From the NCBI GenBank assembly GCA_964418835.1, contig CAYQNJ010000003.1:62001-126000 (forward strand): DNA of 64,000 bases. Reading direction: 5' to 3'. The translations under genes were made by a program, and so were the position numbers. The DNA is from UBA9076 sp964418835. GTDB taxonomy: Bacteria > Bacillota_I > Bacilli_A > Erysipelotrichales > Erysipelotrichaceae. Positions 17,068 through 26,831 of this stretch are shown piece after piece. The notes below the pieces were generated by a model, which saw only the letters and a program-made list of their open reading frames with translations, ran no database searches and was not told the origin of the DNA. Position 1 is the first letter of the stretch; the number at the start of each line of letters is the position of its first letter.

Positions 17068-19442
17068 ATGCTTAAGAGATTTGTTTGTATAATATTATTG
17101 ATGTTTATAGTGGCAAGTAATGTATCTAATGTAAATGCGCAAGCATTTGAAGGAGATAATCAAGCATGCCAAATCAATCAAGATGATTCTAGTATTTTGG
17201 TTAATTCTTTTCATATGAATGATAGTCTAGGTAATACAAATGGACCTTACCCTGAAGACTTCGAAACTTCAAAAAATAAATTACTTGAAGAGATAAATGA
17301 TGGAGAAGTAAATGTAAGTAAAAATACATATATAAATAATCAAGAAGATGCTGAAAATGGGATTTTTATGTTGTTTTAGATGTTGTAGGAAAACCAATAG
17401 AGAATCCAGTAGATGTTAACTTTGTTTTAGATGTTTCAGGAAGCATGAATATGTGGACAAATAATAGATCTGTCTCCACAGTTCCCGATATGAATCCTGA
17501 GCATTACTATAGAATCCCTCAAGGAACTTTTAATGCGACTGAAGATATTTTCATAAAAATTAGAGATTATGGAAAATACTCTAGTTGGATAACGCTTTCT
17601 ACTAATAGCTCTTGGTGGGGTAATTTATATAATGCTCATGGTTTAAGTGGGTCTCATGGAAATTTAGAAATTTATAATTGGAATCCTTGGGATAATCTTT
17701 ATAAATATGAAAACGGTGAGTATATACACTTACCTATGAATGCTAAAAAAACTTTTGAATCTCCTGTTGGAAATACTGATGGTAGTTTTGATAGGATGAT
17801 GGTTCAAATGGAATCGGCATTAAATTTAACAAAATTAACACTTGAAGCTGACCCAAACAATACTGTCGCTGTAACAACATTTGCTGGTAGTGTTGTAAGT
17901 GATGTTAATTTTACTAATGATTTATCTATAATTGAAACAGTTCTTGCAAATCATGATGGTCATGACAACACTAGATGGGGAGATGGATTAAACCAAGCAT
18001 TAACAAACCTAAATGCAAGAGTTGATACAAATAAAACATCTTATGTAATATTCATTACAGATGGTTTACCTACAGATGGTAATAATGGTTTAAATAAGGC
18101 AAATCAAATAAAAAATGAAACAAATGCAATCATTTATTCAATAGGTATACAATCGAATGCTCTAGATAAATTAACACCACTTGCAACCTCACCTGAACAT
18201 GCTTATGATGCTGTAGATTCAACGGATTTTATAAATTACATTGATAAAATTACTAAAGATATAATAATGCAACCAAAAGGAACATTAGTTGAAGTGATAT
18301 CAGATCAGTTTGATTTTTATATAGACGATACTCATCCATTTGTGATTGGTGATGAAGTTTATACAACATTTGAATCAATACCTGATAATTTGTTGGATAA
18401 ACAAACTTTCACTTTAAACATGGAACAAATAGATTCAGAGGGCAAAAGAATTAATTTTTACACAAAGGCAAAAGAAGAATTAGTTTTTGGTAATTATGAT
18501 AAGGTTACGGAAATAAAAACTAACGCTGAAGCAAATTTGACTTACAATAAAATCATTAAAGATCCTAATATAGGCATATTATCTTATGATCCAAATGAAA
18601 CGATTTTAGAAGTTTCAAGCCCAGTTTTGAGTATTCTTTCCACAAAAATTCAAGTCTTAAAATCATCAGATAAAACTGATATAGTTCAAAATGGAGATAC
18701 AATTAAATATATTTTAAAAGCAACTAATACAAATGGTTATGCTTTAAAAGATATAACTGTTAAAGATAAACTACCCCAAGGAACATCTTATATTAGTGGT
18801 GGAACACTTAATGGTGATTATGTAGACTTTAATATTGAAGAAATAAAACAAGGAGAAACTATTGATTTAGAATTGGTAGTTAAGGTAGATATTAATAAAG
18901 GAGTAATTAGCAATACAGCTCAATTTGGATTAAATGAATGTAGTACATCTATTGTTGATGGTGTACCTATGGTTAATACAAATACTGTTGAAAATACTGT
19001 TGAAACATATGGGAACTTATTAATTAAGAAAACAGTAATTGGAAATGGACCAAGTAGTGATAAATTTGAGTTTGTGATTAACTTTAGTGATGGTGGTAGT
19101 TATGATGGTATTGATAATGGTTCAACTATTACACTTTCAAAAGATGAAAGTAAAGTTATAAAAGATATACCTTTAACAACAACTGTAAAAGTAATTGAAA
19201 ATGATAAACAGGATTATCAACCTGAAAACAAAGAATTAAGCATAGATATAAAACAAGGAAATAATGAATTGGTGTTTAAGAATACTTATACAAAAAAACC
19301 TTTAATACCATTTATTAACGTTGTAAAAGATAGTCCAGAATATTCAGTACCAAACACTAGTAGCGATTCTAAACTATATATGTTTTCTGTAGTATTATTT
19401 ATAGTTTCTATATTTGCAATAATAAAATTAAGAAAAAAATAA
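17068..19442 (+). pseudogene. VWA-domain surface protein with sorting-like C-terminus, interrupted by a one-base frameshift
   Basis: Two adjacent frames encode one protein. The first (17068-17379) has a signal peptide (MLKRFVCIILLMFIVASNVSNVNA) and stops at TAG 17377-17379. The second frame is open across the same point and encodes VNFVLDVSGSMN, the MIDAS motif of a von Willebrand A domain. Adding one T to the T5 run at 17363-17367 restores ENGIFYVVLDVVGK and one frame of about 790 residues. After the VWA domain come a DUF11-like repeat (VQNGDTIKYILKATNTNG), a DUF5979-like domain (LLIKKTVIGNGPSSDKFEF), VPNTS, a membrane helix and RKK. VPNTS resembles a degenerate LPXTG sorting site. It may be a true pseudogene, a phase-variable gene or a sequencing error. 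Confidence 0.8.
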
Positions 19443-19454
19443 TAAATATATTTG

Positions 19455-19483
19455 TTTACTTAAAAAGGTGGTTTTGTTATAAT
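19455..19483 (+). promoter_or_regulatory. Promoter of the rpsF-ssb-rpsR operon
   Basis: An extended -10 TGTTATAAT (TATAAT at 19478-19483) is preceded after 17 bases by a weak TTTACT (19455-19460). Transcription would begin near 19490 at the start of a structured leader. Confidence 0.65.
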
Positions 19484-19487
19484 GGAA

Positions 19488-19561
19488 AGCACGGACAGGT
19501 AATTTTAGTATTGCTTGCTCCTTGGCAGAGAATGCCCATTAGACCATAAGGAGGTGTACAA
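19488..19561 (+). promoter_or_regulatory. Ribosomal leader of rpsF, probably S6:S18-binding
   Basis: About 70 untranslated bases precede rpsF. They contain GCACGGACAGGT near the 5' end, a small hairpin (GGCA-GAGAA-TGCC) and CCCATTAGACCATAAGGAGGTG just before the start. The position, and the ATTAGACCATAAGGAGG block, match what I recall of Firmicutes rpsF leaders bound by the S6:S18 complex for feedback control. Pairing was judged by eye, so the precise fold is an inference. Confidence 0.55.
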
Positions 19562-19852
19562 ATGACAAAGTATGAAGTTATGTACATCGTAAATGCATCT
19601 GTTGAAGATGAAAAACGTGTCGCTCTAATTGACAGCATCCATGCAATTATCACTGATAACGGTGGAACAATTGTAAAAGCTGATGAATGGGGTATGCGTG
19701 AATTTGCGTATGAAATTAATCACATGACTAGAGGTTACTATGTAGTAACTACTTACGAAGCAGGAAACGAAGCTGTTGCTGAGTTTGATCGTTTGATGAG
19801 AATTAATCAAAACGTCGTAAGATACATGAATATCAAATTAGATGAAGAATAA
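19562..19852 (+). CDS. rpsF: 30S ribosomal protein S6
   Basis: A 96-residue S6 protein of normal length, with the typical opening YEVMYIVN and the conserved MREFAYEINHMTRGYYVV and VVRYMNIKLDE ends. It binds S18 and helps build the 30S platform. The gene opens the rpsF-ssb-rpsR operon, a conserved bacterial arrangement, behind a strong AAGGAGGTG site. Codon use is richer in CGT arginine than surrounding genes, as expected for high expression. Confidence 0.97.
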   Translation: MTKYEVMYIVNASVEDEKRVALIDSIHAIITDNGGTIVKADEWGMREFAYEINHMTRGYYVVTTYEAGNEAVAEFDRLMRINQNVVRYMNIKLDEE

Positions 19853-19863
19853 GAGGTGTTAAG

Positions 19864-20322
19864 ATGATTAATAGAGTTATTTTAGTTGGTAGGGTTACCA
19901 AAGACATTGAAGTAAGAAAAACTCAAACTGGACTATCAGTAGCATCTTTCACTGTTGCAGTAAATAGAAGACAGTCAAGAGATTCTCAAGAAAGACAAGC
20001 TGATTTTATCAATTGTGTTGCTTGGAGATCTACAGCTGATTTTCTAGGTGCTTATTGTAAAAAAGGTGCTTTAGTTGGTGTTGAAGGAAAAATTCAAACT
20101 CGTAACTATGATGGTAGTGATGGAAAAAGAGTTTATGTTACAGAGGTTCTTTGTGACAGTGTCCAATTATTAGAATCTCGTAATGCTTCTACAAGTCGTA
20201 TGAATGAAGATACAATGCAATTTACTTCTAACGACAACAGTGGTTATGAAGCTGATAATGGCTTTAATGACTATAGTTCAGATTTAAACGTAGATTTAAC
20301 TAGTGAAGATTTACCATTTTAG
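19864..20322 (+). CDS. ssb: Single-stranded DNA-binding protein
   Basis: A 152-residue SSB. The OB-fold occupies about residues 1-105 (starting MINRVILVGRVTKDIEVRKT), followed by a flexible Asn/Asp/Ser linker and the acidic tip SEDLPF, which recruits partner proteins. It coats single-stranded DNA in replication and repair. It lies between rpsF and rpsR as in most Bacilli, with GAGGTG upstream of the ATG. Confidence 0.97.
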   Translation: MINRVILVGRVTKDIEVRKTQTGLSVASFTVAVNRRQSRDSQERQADFINCVAWRSTADFLGAYCKKGALVGVEGKIQTRNYDGSDGKRVYVTEVLCDSVQLLESRNASTSRMNEDTMQFTSNDNSGYEADNGFNDYSSDLNVDLTSEDLPF

Positions 20323-20337
20323 TGAAAGGAGTTTACC

Positions 20338-20568
20338 ATGGCATTTAAAAAACAAAGAATGGGTCGTAAAAAAGTATGTTATTTTACAAAAAATAATATT
20401 AAGACCATTGATTATAAAGATGTAGAACTTTTGAAGAAATTTATTTCTGCTAACGGAAAAATTATTCCAAGACGTGTTACTGGCACTAATGCTAAGTACC
20501 AAAGAATGTTAGCAACTGCAATTAAACGTTCTCGTCAAATGGCATTATTACCATATATTGCTGATTAA
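20338..20568 (+). CDS. rpsR: 30S ribosomal protein S18
   Basis: A 76-residue S18, normal in length, with the conserved KKVCYFTKNNIKTIDYKDVELLKKFIS-type core shortened here to its landmarks, and RRVTGTNAKYQRMLATAIKRSRQMALLPY at the C-terminal half (broken up here as RRVTGTNAKYQ and KRSRQMALLPY). It pairs with S6 in the small subunit. It ends the operon before a strong terminator. Ribosome binding site AAAGGAG precedes the ATG. Confidence 0.97.
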   Translation: MAFKKQRMGRKKVCYFTKNNIKTIDYKDVELLKKFISANGKIIPRRVTGTNAKYQRMLATAIKRSRQMALLPYIAD

Positions 20569-20573
20569 TTATG

Positions 20574-20595
20574 ACCCCCTTATAAAGGGGGTTTT
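20574..20595 (+). terminator. Terminator after rpsR
   Basis: ACCCCCTT pairs with AAGGGGGT around ATA, followed by four Ts. The T tail is short and no promoter is visible before the next gene, so some read-through into yybS is likely. Confidence 0.82.
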
Positions 20596-20612
20596 ATGTT
20601 TGAGGTGAAGAA

Positions 20613-21560
20613 ATGAACAATACTAGAAAACTTATGGAAAGTTCTTTAATGGCAGCTATTGTGGGTGTATTTGTAATAATAAATAGACAAACAGTGGGTA
20701 TGTTATCTTATTTGATTTTTTTATTACCGTTACCTATGGTTTATTTATCATACAAATATGATGTAAAAACAGCTTTTATGGCAACATTTGGTAGTTTAGT
20801 ACTAACATTATTATTTGGTACATTACCTACCTTATTTACTGTCTTAATAGAGTGTGTTATAGGCATTATTTATGGTAGTGGCTTAAGAAAAAATGAAAAA
20901 TCATCTACTTTATTATTTAAGGTAATACTACTTGCTATCGCAATGAATTTTATTACACTTGTTTTATTTGCGGCTTTTTTCGGTTATGATATAGTAGGTG
21001 AAGCACAAATGCTTGAAGATACAATTAGGACTACTTTACTTCAAGCAAACTTAGATGTTCAAATACCTGATTTAAAAACTTATATTGATATAATAATGTT
21101 ATTATCAGTATTATTAACGGGTGTATTTGAAGGATATCTAACTCATGTTTCATCTAGATTGTTGTTATCAAGATTAAAGTTTAATATATCTAGACCAACA
21201 CCAATATTCTTATATAAACCAAATAAAATATTAGGATATGTTGCACTAATTGCTTCAGCATTATTATTTGTTTCATTTAGGTTTAATATTGATGAGGAAC
21301 TTTATAGATATATATTTATGTTTACAGGTATGCTTGGCTATATTTATCTAATTGGATATGGATGTATTGCAGCTATAGTATTAATAAAAGCATATGTCCC
21401 TGCCCTAAATATCATAGGTGTATTCTTTATATTATTTTCTATATTATTTATGAATATAGGATTAATGTTGTTAGGTTTCTTATACATTACTACTAATATA
21501 AGAGAAACCGCTGTAGAAAGGATAATTAATGATTCACAAAATAGATCAACTAAAATTTAG
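20613..21560 (+). CDS. DUF2232 (YybS-like) membrane protein
   Basis: A 315-residue integral membrane protein with about seven to eight helices. It matches in position and character the YybS/DUF2232 family found next to gdpP in Bacilli. Its biochemical function is not established. It starts at ATG 20613 behind GAGGTG and overlaps gdpP by 32 bases, which indicates tight coupling with c-di-AMP hydrolysis. The C-terminal tail is short and polar. Confidence 0.82.
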   Translation: MNNTRKLMESSLMAAIVGVFVIINRQTVGMLSYLIFLLPLPMVYLSYKYDVKTAFMATFGSLVLTLLFGTLPTLFTVLIECVIGIIYGSGLRKNEKSSTLLFKVILLAIAMNFITLVLFAAFFGYDIVGEAQMLEDTIRTTLLQANLDVQIPDLKTYIDIIMLLSVLLTGVFEGYLTHVSSRLLLSRLKFNISRPTPIFLYKPNKILGYVALIASALLFVSFRFNIDEELYRYIFMFTGMLGYIYLIGYGCIAAIVLIKAYVPALNIIGVFFILFSILFMNIGLMLLGFLYITTNIRETAVERIINDSQNRSTKI

Positions 21561-23511
21561 AATCTTTCTTGTAATAGCTATACAAATTGCAATCATTGTT
21601 TTATTAAAAGTGCTTTTTGATAGGGGTATTTTTACTGCGGGATTAATATTAATTATTGAAATTATTTTATTATATTATTCATTCTTTATATTAAAGAATG
21701 AACAAGAAAAACATAATGATAAGATGAATGAGTTATTAGGAGATGGAGCTACAGATGCCTTCCTTTTTGGTGAGGTTGGGATTGTAGCATATGATGATAA
21801 CTATATAGTCACATGGATGAGTGATTTATTTAATGATAGAGGTATCAATAGAGTTGGTAAAAAGATTTTAGTATGGTTACCAGAAGTTGATTCTTTAATA
21901 AGTGGTAGAGAAGAAGTTGTGTCTGTATCATTAGATGAAAGAAAGTATGAAATAAGAAGAAGAGAAGATGCTCCAATGCTTTTCTTTAGAGATATTACAG
22001 ATAGAGAAAAATATAAAGACTCTTATGAAGATGAAAAAGTAGTAATAGGAATGCTTAACTTAGATAACTATGATGAATCTACTCAGTATGAAGATGAATC
22101 AGTTGTCGCAAATATAAATAGTAGTATAAGAACACCAATAGTTGAATATGCCAGAGATAAGGGTATGTTGTTAAGAAGAATAAATAACTATAGATACTTG
22201 CTAGTATTAAATGAAAAAATATTCTCAGACCTTATGAATGATCATTTTAGTATCATGAATAAAGTTAGAAAAGCCGCAAGTCAATTAGAAGTTTCCATTA
22301 CTTTATCAATGGCTTTTGCTAGAGGTTCAAACAAATATGAAGAGTTAGATGAAATGGTTATTCAATTACTTGATTTAGCTCAAAATAGAGGTGGGGACCA
22401 AGTTGCGGTTAGAAAAGTAGGAGAAGATGTTAAGTACTTTGGTGGCTCTAGTGAGGCTGCTGAAAAAAGAAGTAGAGTTAGAGTTAGAATTATTGCACAT
22501 GCTTTAAGAGGGTTAATTCAAAAGAGTTCAAATACAATTATATGTATGCATAAGGATGCGGATTTTGATTGTATGGGTGCTGCAATTGGTATGAGTAGAA
22601 TTGTTTCTGCGTATAATAAACCAGTAAGTATTATCGCAAAAACAGGTGGTATAGAAGAAAAATTAAAAGCTACATTAGAAAATAATAAAGATTTGATGGA
22701 TGCTAGATTTAATTTTATTAGTGAAAATGAGGCTAATAATCAATTAAGAGATGACACATTAGTCTTAATGGTAGACCATCATACTCTTTCTCAATCTAAT
22801 GGCGCTAGTGTTTTAGAAAAAGCAAAAAGTGTTGTGATAGTTGACCATCATAGAAGAAGTGCAGATTTAAAGATTAAACCTACTTTAATATATATTGAAG
22901 CAGGTGCTTCAAGCACTTGTGAGCTAGTCACAGAGTTTATACCTTACTTAAGTAATAGAATTGATATTAGTGATGTTGAAGCAAGTATTATGTTAGCTGG
23001 TATGACAATTGATACAAATCATTTTAAAGTTAGAACAGGAACAAGGACATACGATGCGGCTAGTTATTTAAGAGGCTTAGGAGGAGATCCTTTAGTCGTG
23101 GATGATTATATTAAGGATACCTATAATGAGTTTGAAGCCAAGTCATATTTAATGTCTAAAGTTGAAAATATAGGTAATGGTATAATAGTGGCTGGAGTTA
23201 CTGACAGAAATATTTCTAGAAGTATTATTTCACAAGTAGGTGATAGCTTACTTGGTGTTAAGGGAGTTGAGGCTGCTTTTATCATTTCTAAAACTAGTAG
23301 TGATGAAGTTGCGGTTAGTGCTAGAAGTAATGGTAAAGTAAATGTTCAAGTAATTATGGAAAAGATGAATGGTGGAGGTCATATGACAGCTGCTGGGGTT
23401 CAAAAGAAAAGTACTACTGTAGATAAGGTAAAAGAAGAACTTTTATCTGTGGTAGAAGAATATATAAGAGTTAAGGAGGAAGAAAACAATGCAAGTAATA
23501 CTGTTAAGTGA
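21529..23511 (+). CDS. gdpP: Cyclic-di-AMP phosphodiesterase GdpP
   Basis: A 660-residue GdpP of usual architecture: two membrane helices (about residues 10-55), a PAS-like domain (about 75-150), a degenerate GGDEF domain (about 155-300), and the DHH-DHHA1 phosphodiesterase (about 335-650). Metal ligands are visible in MHKDADFDCMG, MVDHH and VIVDHHRR, and GGGHMTAAG marks DHHA1. It hydrolyses c-di-AMP to pApA and so affects potassium homeostasis and cell-wall stress. It sits between yybS and rplI exactly as in Bacillus, overlapping both. Confidence 0.95.
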   Translation: MIHKIDQLKFRIFLVIAIQIAIIVLLKVLFDRGIFTAGLILIIEIILLYYSFFILKNEQEKHNDKMNELLGDGATDAFLFGEVGIVAYDDNYIVTWMSDLFNDRGINRVGKKILVWLPEVDSLISGREEVVSVSLDERKYEIRRREDAPMLFFRDITDREKYKDSYEDEKVVIGMLNLDNYDESTQYEDESVVANINSSIRTPIVEYARDKGMLLRRINNYRYLLVLNEKIFSDLMNDHFSIMNKVRKAASQLEVSITLSMAFARGSNKYEELDEMVIQLLDLAQNRGGDQVAVRKVGEDVKYFGGSSEAAEKRSRVRVRIIAHALRGLIQKSSNTIICMHKDADFDCMGAAIGMSRIVSAYNKPVSIIAKTGGIEEKLKATLENNKDLMDARFNFISENEANNQLRDDTLVLMVDHHTLSQSNGASVLEKAKSVVIVDHHRRSADLKIKPTLIYIEAGASSTCELVTEFIPYLSNRIDISDVEASIMLAGMTIDTNHFKVRTGTRTYDAASYLRGLGGDPLVVDDYIKDTYNEFEAKSYLMSKVENIGNGIIVAGVTDRNISRSIISQVGDSLLGVKGVEAAFIISKTSSDEVAVSARSNGKVNVQVIMEKMNGGGHMTAAGVQKKSTTVDKVKEELLSVVEEYIRVKEEENNASNTVK

Positions 23512-23935
23512 TGTTAAAAAAGTTGGAAAAAAAGGTGAAGTGGTTGATGTTGCAGATGGATATGCAAGAAACTTTTTAATTGCAAGAGGTTATGCAGTTC
23601 AAAAAACTAATACATCTGCGGCTATTTTAAATACTCAAAAAGCTGAAGAAGAACACAATCAAGAAGAACTAAAAAAGGAAGCTCTACAGTTAAAAGAAAA
23701 ACTTGAAAACATGGTTATTGAATTTAAAGTCAAAGCTGGAAAAGAAGGAAAAGTATTTGGTTCTATCTCTACAAAACAAGTTGTAGAAGAACTAGGAAAA
23801 AAAGGAATAAAAATAGATAAAAGAAAATTTATTGATACTCAACCTATAAATGTATTAGGAACTACTGTAGTAAAAGTGGAATTATACAAAGGTGTAATTG
23901 GAAATATAAAGTGTCATTTAACTGAAGTAGAATAA
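23489..23935 (+). CDS. rplI: 50S ribosomal protein L9
   Basis: A 148-residue L9 with its two-lobed plan: an N-terminal RNA-binding part (MQVILLSDVKKVGKKGEVVDVADGYARNFLI, landmarks GKKGEVVDV and GYARNFLI), a long connecting helix (about 45-80, Glu/Lys rich) and a C-terminal domain with KEGKVFGSISTKQVVEEL. It is a large-subunit protein involved in fidelity. The start lies inside the end of gdpP behind AAGGAGGAAG. Confidence 0.97.
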   Translation: MQVILLSDVKKVGKKGEVVDVADGYARNFLIARGYAVQKTNTSAAILNTQKAEEEHNQEELKKEALQLKEKLENMVIEFKVKAGKEGKVFGSISTKQVVEELGKKGIKIDKRKFIDTQPINVLGTTVVKVELYKGVIGNIKCHLTEVE

Positions 23936-23944
23936 GAGGAAGTT

Positions 23945-25315
23945 ATGGTTAGAAGTTTACCAAGTGCAGTAGAAGCTGAACAAAGTCTTCTTGGGACAAT
24001 TATGGTTTATCCTAATGCCGCAAGAATTGCAATAGAATCAGGTATGTTATCTGAGTATTTTTTCCTTGACTCTCATTCAAAGATTTTTAATACTATTACA
24101 GACTTATACAATGAAGGAAAACCAATAGATATTACTACTGTAAGTACAAGATTAAATGATTTAAATTTATTAACTTTTGTGGGTGGTTTAGATTATTTAA
24201 TGAATCTAAGTGATACTTCTGTATCAAGTTATAACACTAAAACATATGTAGAACTTATTCAAAATAAAGCATTTATGAGAAATATGATAGATGCTTGTAA
24301 TCAAATAATTGACAGTGGTTTTGAAGGACAAACTGATATAAATGATTATTTAGATAATGCGGAAAAATTAGTTCTTAATGTTTCAAGAAATAGAATGGCC
24401 ACAGAATTTAAAAGTTCTACAATTTTAGTTAATAATGTAATAGAAGAAATAAAAAAACGTGCGGATAATAAGACAGGTGTAACTGGTTTAAAAACTGGTT
24501 TTAGTCATTTAGATAATGTTACTCATGGGTTTCAAAGAGGGGATTTAATAATTTTAGCAGCAAGACCTTCAATGGGAAAAACAGCTGTAGCATTAAATTT
24601 TGCATCAAAAATAGCTCAATATCAAAATGATCAAGCAGTAGCTATATTCTCTTTAGAAATGCCTGCAGAACATTTAATGCAAAGAATACTAGCCGCAAAA
24701 TCTGGAGTTGAGGGTGGAAAGCTTGCGACCGGTCAATTAGCTAATAGAGAGTGGAGCATGCTAAATGAGGCAGCTCAAGAATTAAAAAACACTAAGATAT
24801 TTGTAGATGATTCTCCAGGTATTAAGGTGTCTGAAATATTTTCAAAATGTAGAAAATTACAAACTGAACATGGTTTGTCCGCAATAGTAATAGACTATAT
24901 CCAGTTGATTAGTGGATCTGGTTCATCTAAAGAAAATAGACAACAAGAAGTTTCTGAAATTTCTAGAAATTTAAAAGCACTTGCAAGAGAATTAAAAGTT
25001 CCAGTAATTGCTTTATCTCAATTAAGTAGAAGTGTTGAGTCTAGAAGTAATAAAAGACCTATGATGTCAGACTTAAGAGAATCAGGAGCCTTAGAACAAG
25101 ATGCTGACTTAGTTATGTTGTTATATAGAGATTCATATTATAAAAACCAAGAAGATGGTGTTGAGAAGCCTACTGAAGAGGAAGCTAAATCTCAAATACT
25201 TGAATTAGATATTGCAAAACATAGAAATGGTGCCACAAAGGTAATTACATTCTCCTTTGATGCAACAACAAGTGCGATATATACATCTTCTAGTGAACCA
25301 TACAATGAAGGATAA
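23945..25315 (+). CDS. dnaB: Replicative DNA helicase DnaB
   Basis: A 456-residue hexameric helicase (the dnaC gene of Bacillus naming). It has an N-terminal DnaB domain (about 1-105), a linker, and a RecA-type motor: Walker A in AARPSMGKTA (about residues 207-216), FSLEMP, Walker B-like IVIDYIQLI, and SRNLKALARELKVPV with the arginine-finger region SDLRESGALEQDADLV. It unwinds DNA at the fork. It begins ten bases after rplI, conserving the rplI-dnaB order. Confidence 0.97.
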   Translation: MVRSLPSAVEAEQSLLGTIMVYPNAARIAIESGMLSEYFFLDSHSKIFNTITDLYNEGKPIDITTVSTRLNDLNLLTFVGGLDYLMNLSDTSVSSYNTKTYVELIQNKAFMRNMIDACNQIIDSGFEGQTDINDYLDNAEKLVLNVSRNRMATEFKSSTILVNNVIEEIKKRADNKTGVTGLKTGFSHLDNVTHGFQRGDLIILAARPSMGKTAVALNFASKIAQYQNDQAVAIFSLEMPAEHLMQRILAAKSGVEGGKLATGQLANREWSMLNEAAQELKNTKIFVDDSPGIKVSEIFSKCRKLQTEHGLSAIVIDYIQLISGSGSSKENRQQEVSEISRNLKALARELKVPVIALSQLSRSVESRSNKRPMMSDLRESGALEQDADLVMLLYRDSYYKNQEDGVEKPTEEEAKSQILELDIAKHRNGATKVITFSFDATTSAIYTSSSEPYNEG

Positions 25316-25318
25316 AAG

Positions 25319-26830
25319 ATGAAAAAATATTTACCTGTATTAATATCTTTAATATTATCTATAGCTATTGGAATGTTTTCTTATAATTTTAATGTTAATG
25401 GAAACAGTAAGACTATAGATGCTCAAGTAAATGAAAATTCACAAATATTACCTCAAAAAATCTTAAAAGTTAATGAAGAACCAAGTACTGTTTCTAAGGT
25501 ATTTGTGTCAGGTAAGTTATTAGGTATTGTAAGTGATGATTCATATTTTGATAGTTTACTAGAGAAAGAATATTATGAAAAATATAAAGAAAAATATCCA
25601 AATACTAGATTAGATATTGGACAAGATGTTTATAAAGCTAAAGAGTTAAGTTATTATACATATGAAAATATTGATGATACTGTTTTTAAGTATATTCAAG
25701 AAAATAATTTATTTACTTTAGAAACTACTGCAATAGAGTTTTCTAATAATGAAGGGATATATGCGGTAATATATGTAAATGATTTAGGTATTTTTGATGA
25801 AGCATTAAATGAATACTTAAAGTTTTTTATTGATGAATCATCTTTAAGATTATTACAAAATAGACAAAACACTCCAATTATAAGTGGATATGGATCTAGA
25901 GCTACAGGTATGGAGATACTAGAAACTATTTCTAATAAAAAAGCATATACAACTCCAGGTAACATCAAGACTACAGTAAATGAAGTTCTTGAATGGTTAA
26001 AGTATGGTGATAATACTGAAAGAATGTATTATACTGTTAAACAATATGACACTGTAGAAGGTGTTGGTTCAAAAAACTTTGGTTTAAGTGCTGAACAAAT
26101 TATGAATATAAATAATGATATTATAAAAAATACAGAACAAGTATTGGAAGCTGGCACTGTTTTAAATGTGTCTTATTTTACTTCACCAATAGATGTTGTG
26201 GTTAATAAGGAAAGTGTTAAACAAGAAGCTGTGTATCCAGGACCTGCATTACTTGTGGAAGACCCTACTGTAAAAGAGGGTGTCACTGAAACAATACAAA
26301 AAGAAGAAGCTGGTAGTAAAAATGTTTTATATGAAGAAAAATGGATTAATGGTGTTTTAGTTAGTGGGACAGAGATATCAAGTGTAGTTACCCAACAACC
26401 AATTCAAGAAATAATTAAAGTGGGGACTTTGGTAATACCTGGAGTAGGAACAGGTACTTTTAGATGGCCTGTAGATAATCCTAGAATTACATGTAAATGG
26501 GGTTGCTATTACAACCATAGGGCTATTGATATTCAAAATGCTTATGATAGATATGGACCGTTATATGCGGCTGATAGAGGTACTGTATTTGAAGTTGGAT
26601 ATACAGGTATTAATGGTAACTATATAATAATTGACCATGGAAATGGTTATAAAACATATTATGGACATATGAATGTCCCTTCTCCTTTATCAGTTGGTGA
26701 TAGAGTTGACAAGGGAGATGTTATAGGACAAATTGGTAAAACAGGTAGAGCTACAGGACCTCACGTTCACTTCTTTATAATGTATTATGATGAAAGAAGA
26801 GATCCATGTGATGGGTTCTTAGGGTGTTAA
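25319..26830 (+). CDS. LysM-G5-M23 peptidoglycan endopeptidase
   Basis: A 503-residue exported protein with an N-terminal hydrophobic anchor or signal (about 5-25), a poorly conserved region, a LysM-like motif (YYTVKQYDTVEGVGSKNFG, about 239-280), a G5-like domain (about 310-370, KEEAGSKNVLYEEKWINGV) and a C-terminal M23 domain (about 380-500). Zinc ligands are present in NHRAIDI and GPHVHFF. It likely cleaves peptide cross-bridges in the wall. In many Bacillota a similar peptidase sits between dnaB and walRK; here yycJ follows directly. It starts four bases after dnaB and is tightly coupled. Confidence 0.88.
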   Translation: MKKYLPVLISLILSIAIGMFSYNFNVNGNSKTIDAQVNENSQILPQKILKVNEEPSTVSKVFVSGKLLGIVSDDSYFDSLLEKEYYEKYKEKYPNTRLDIGQDVYKAKELSYYTYENIDDTVFKYIQENNLFTLETTAIEFSNNEGIYAVIYVNDLGIFDEALNEYLKFFIDESSLRLLQNRQNTPIISGYGSRATGMEILETISNKKAYTTPGNIKTTVNEVLEWLKYGDNTERMYYTVKQYDTVEGVGSKNFGLSAEQIMNINNDIIKNTEQVLEAGTVLNVSYFTSPIDVVVNKESVKQEAVYPGPALLVEDPTVKEGVTETIQKEEAGSKNVLYEEKWINGVLVSGTEISSVVTQQPIQEIIKVGTLVIPGVGTGTFRWPVDNPRITCKWGCYYNHRAIDIQNAYDRYGPLYAADRGTVFEVGYTGINGNYIIIDHGNGYKTYYGHMNVPSPLSVGDRVDKGDVIGQIGKTGRATGPHVHFFIMYYDERRDPCDGFLGC

Positions 26831-26831
26831 T

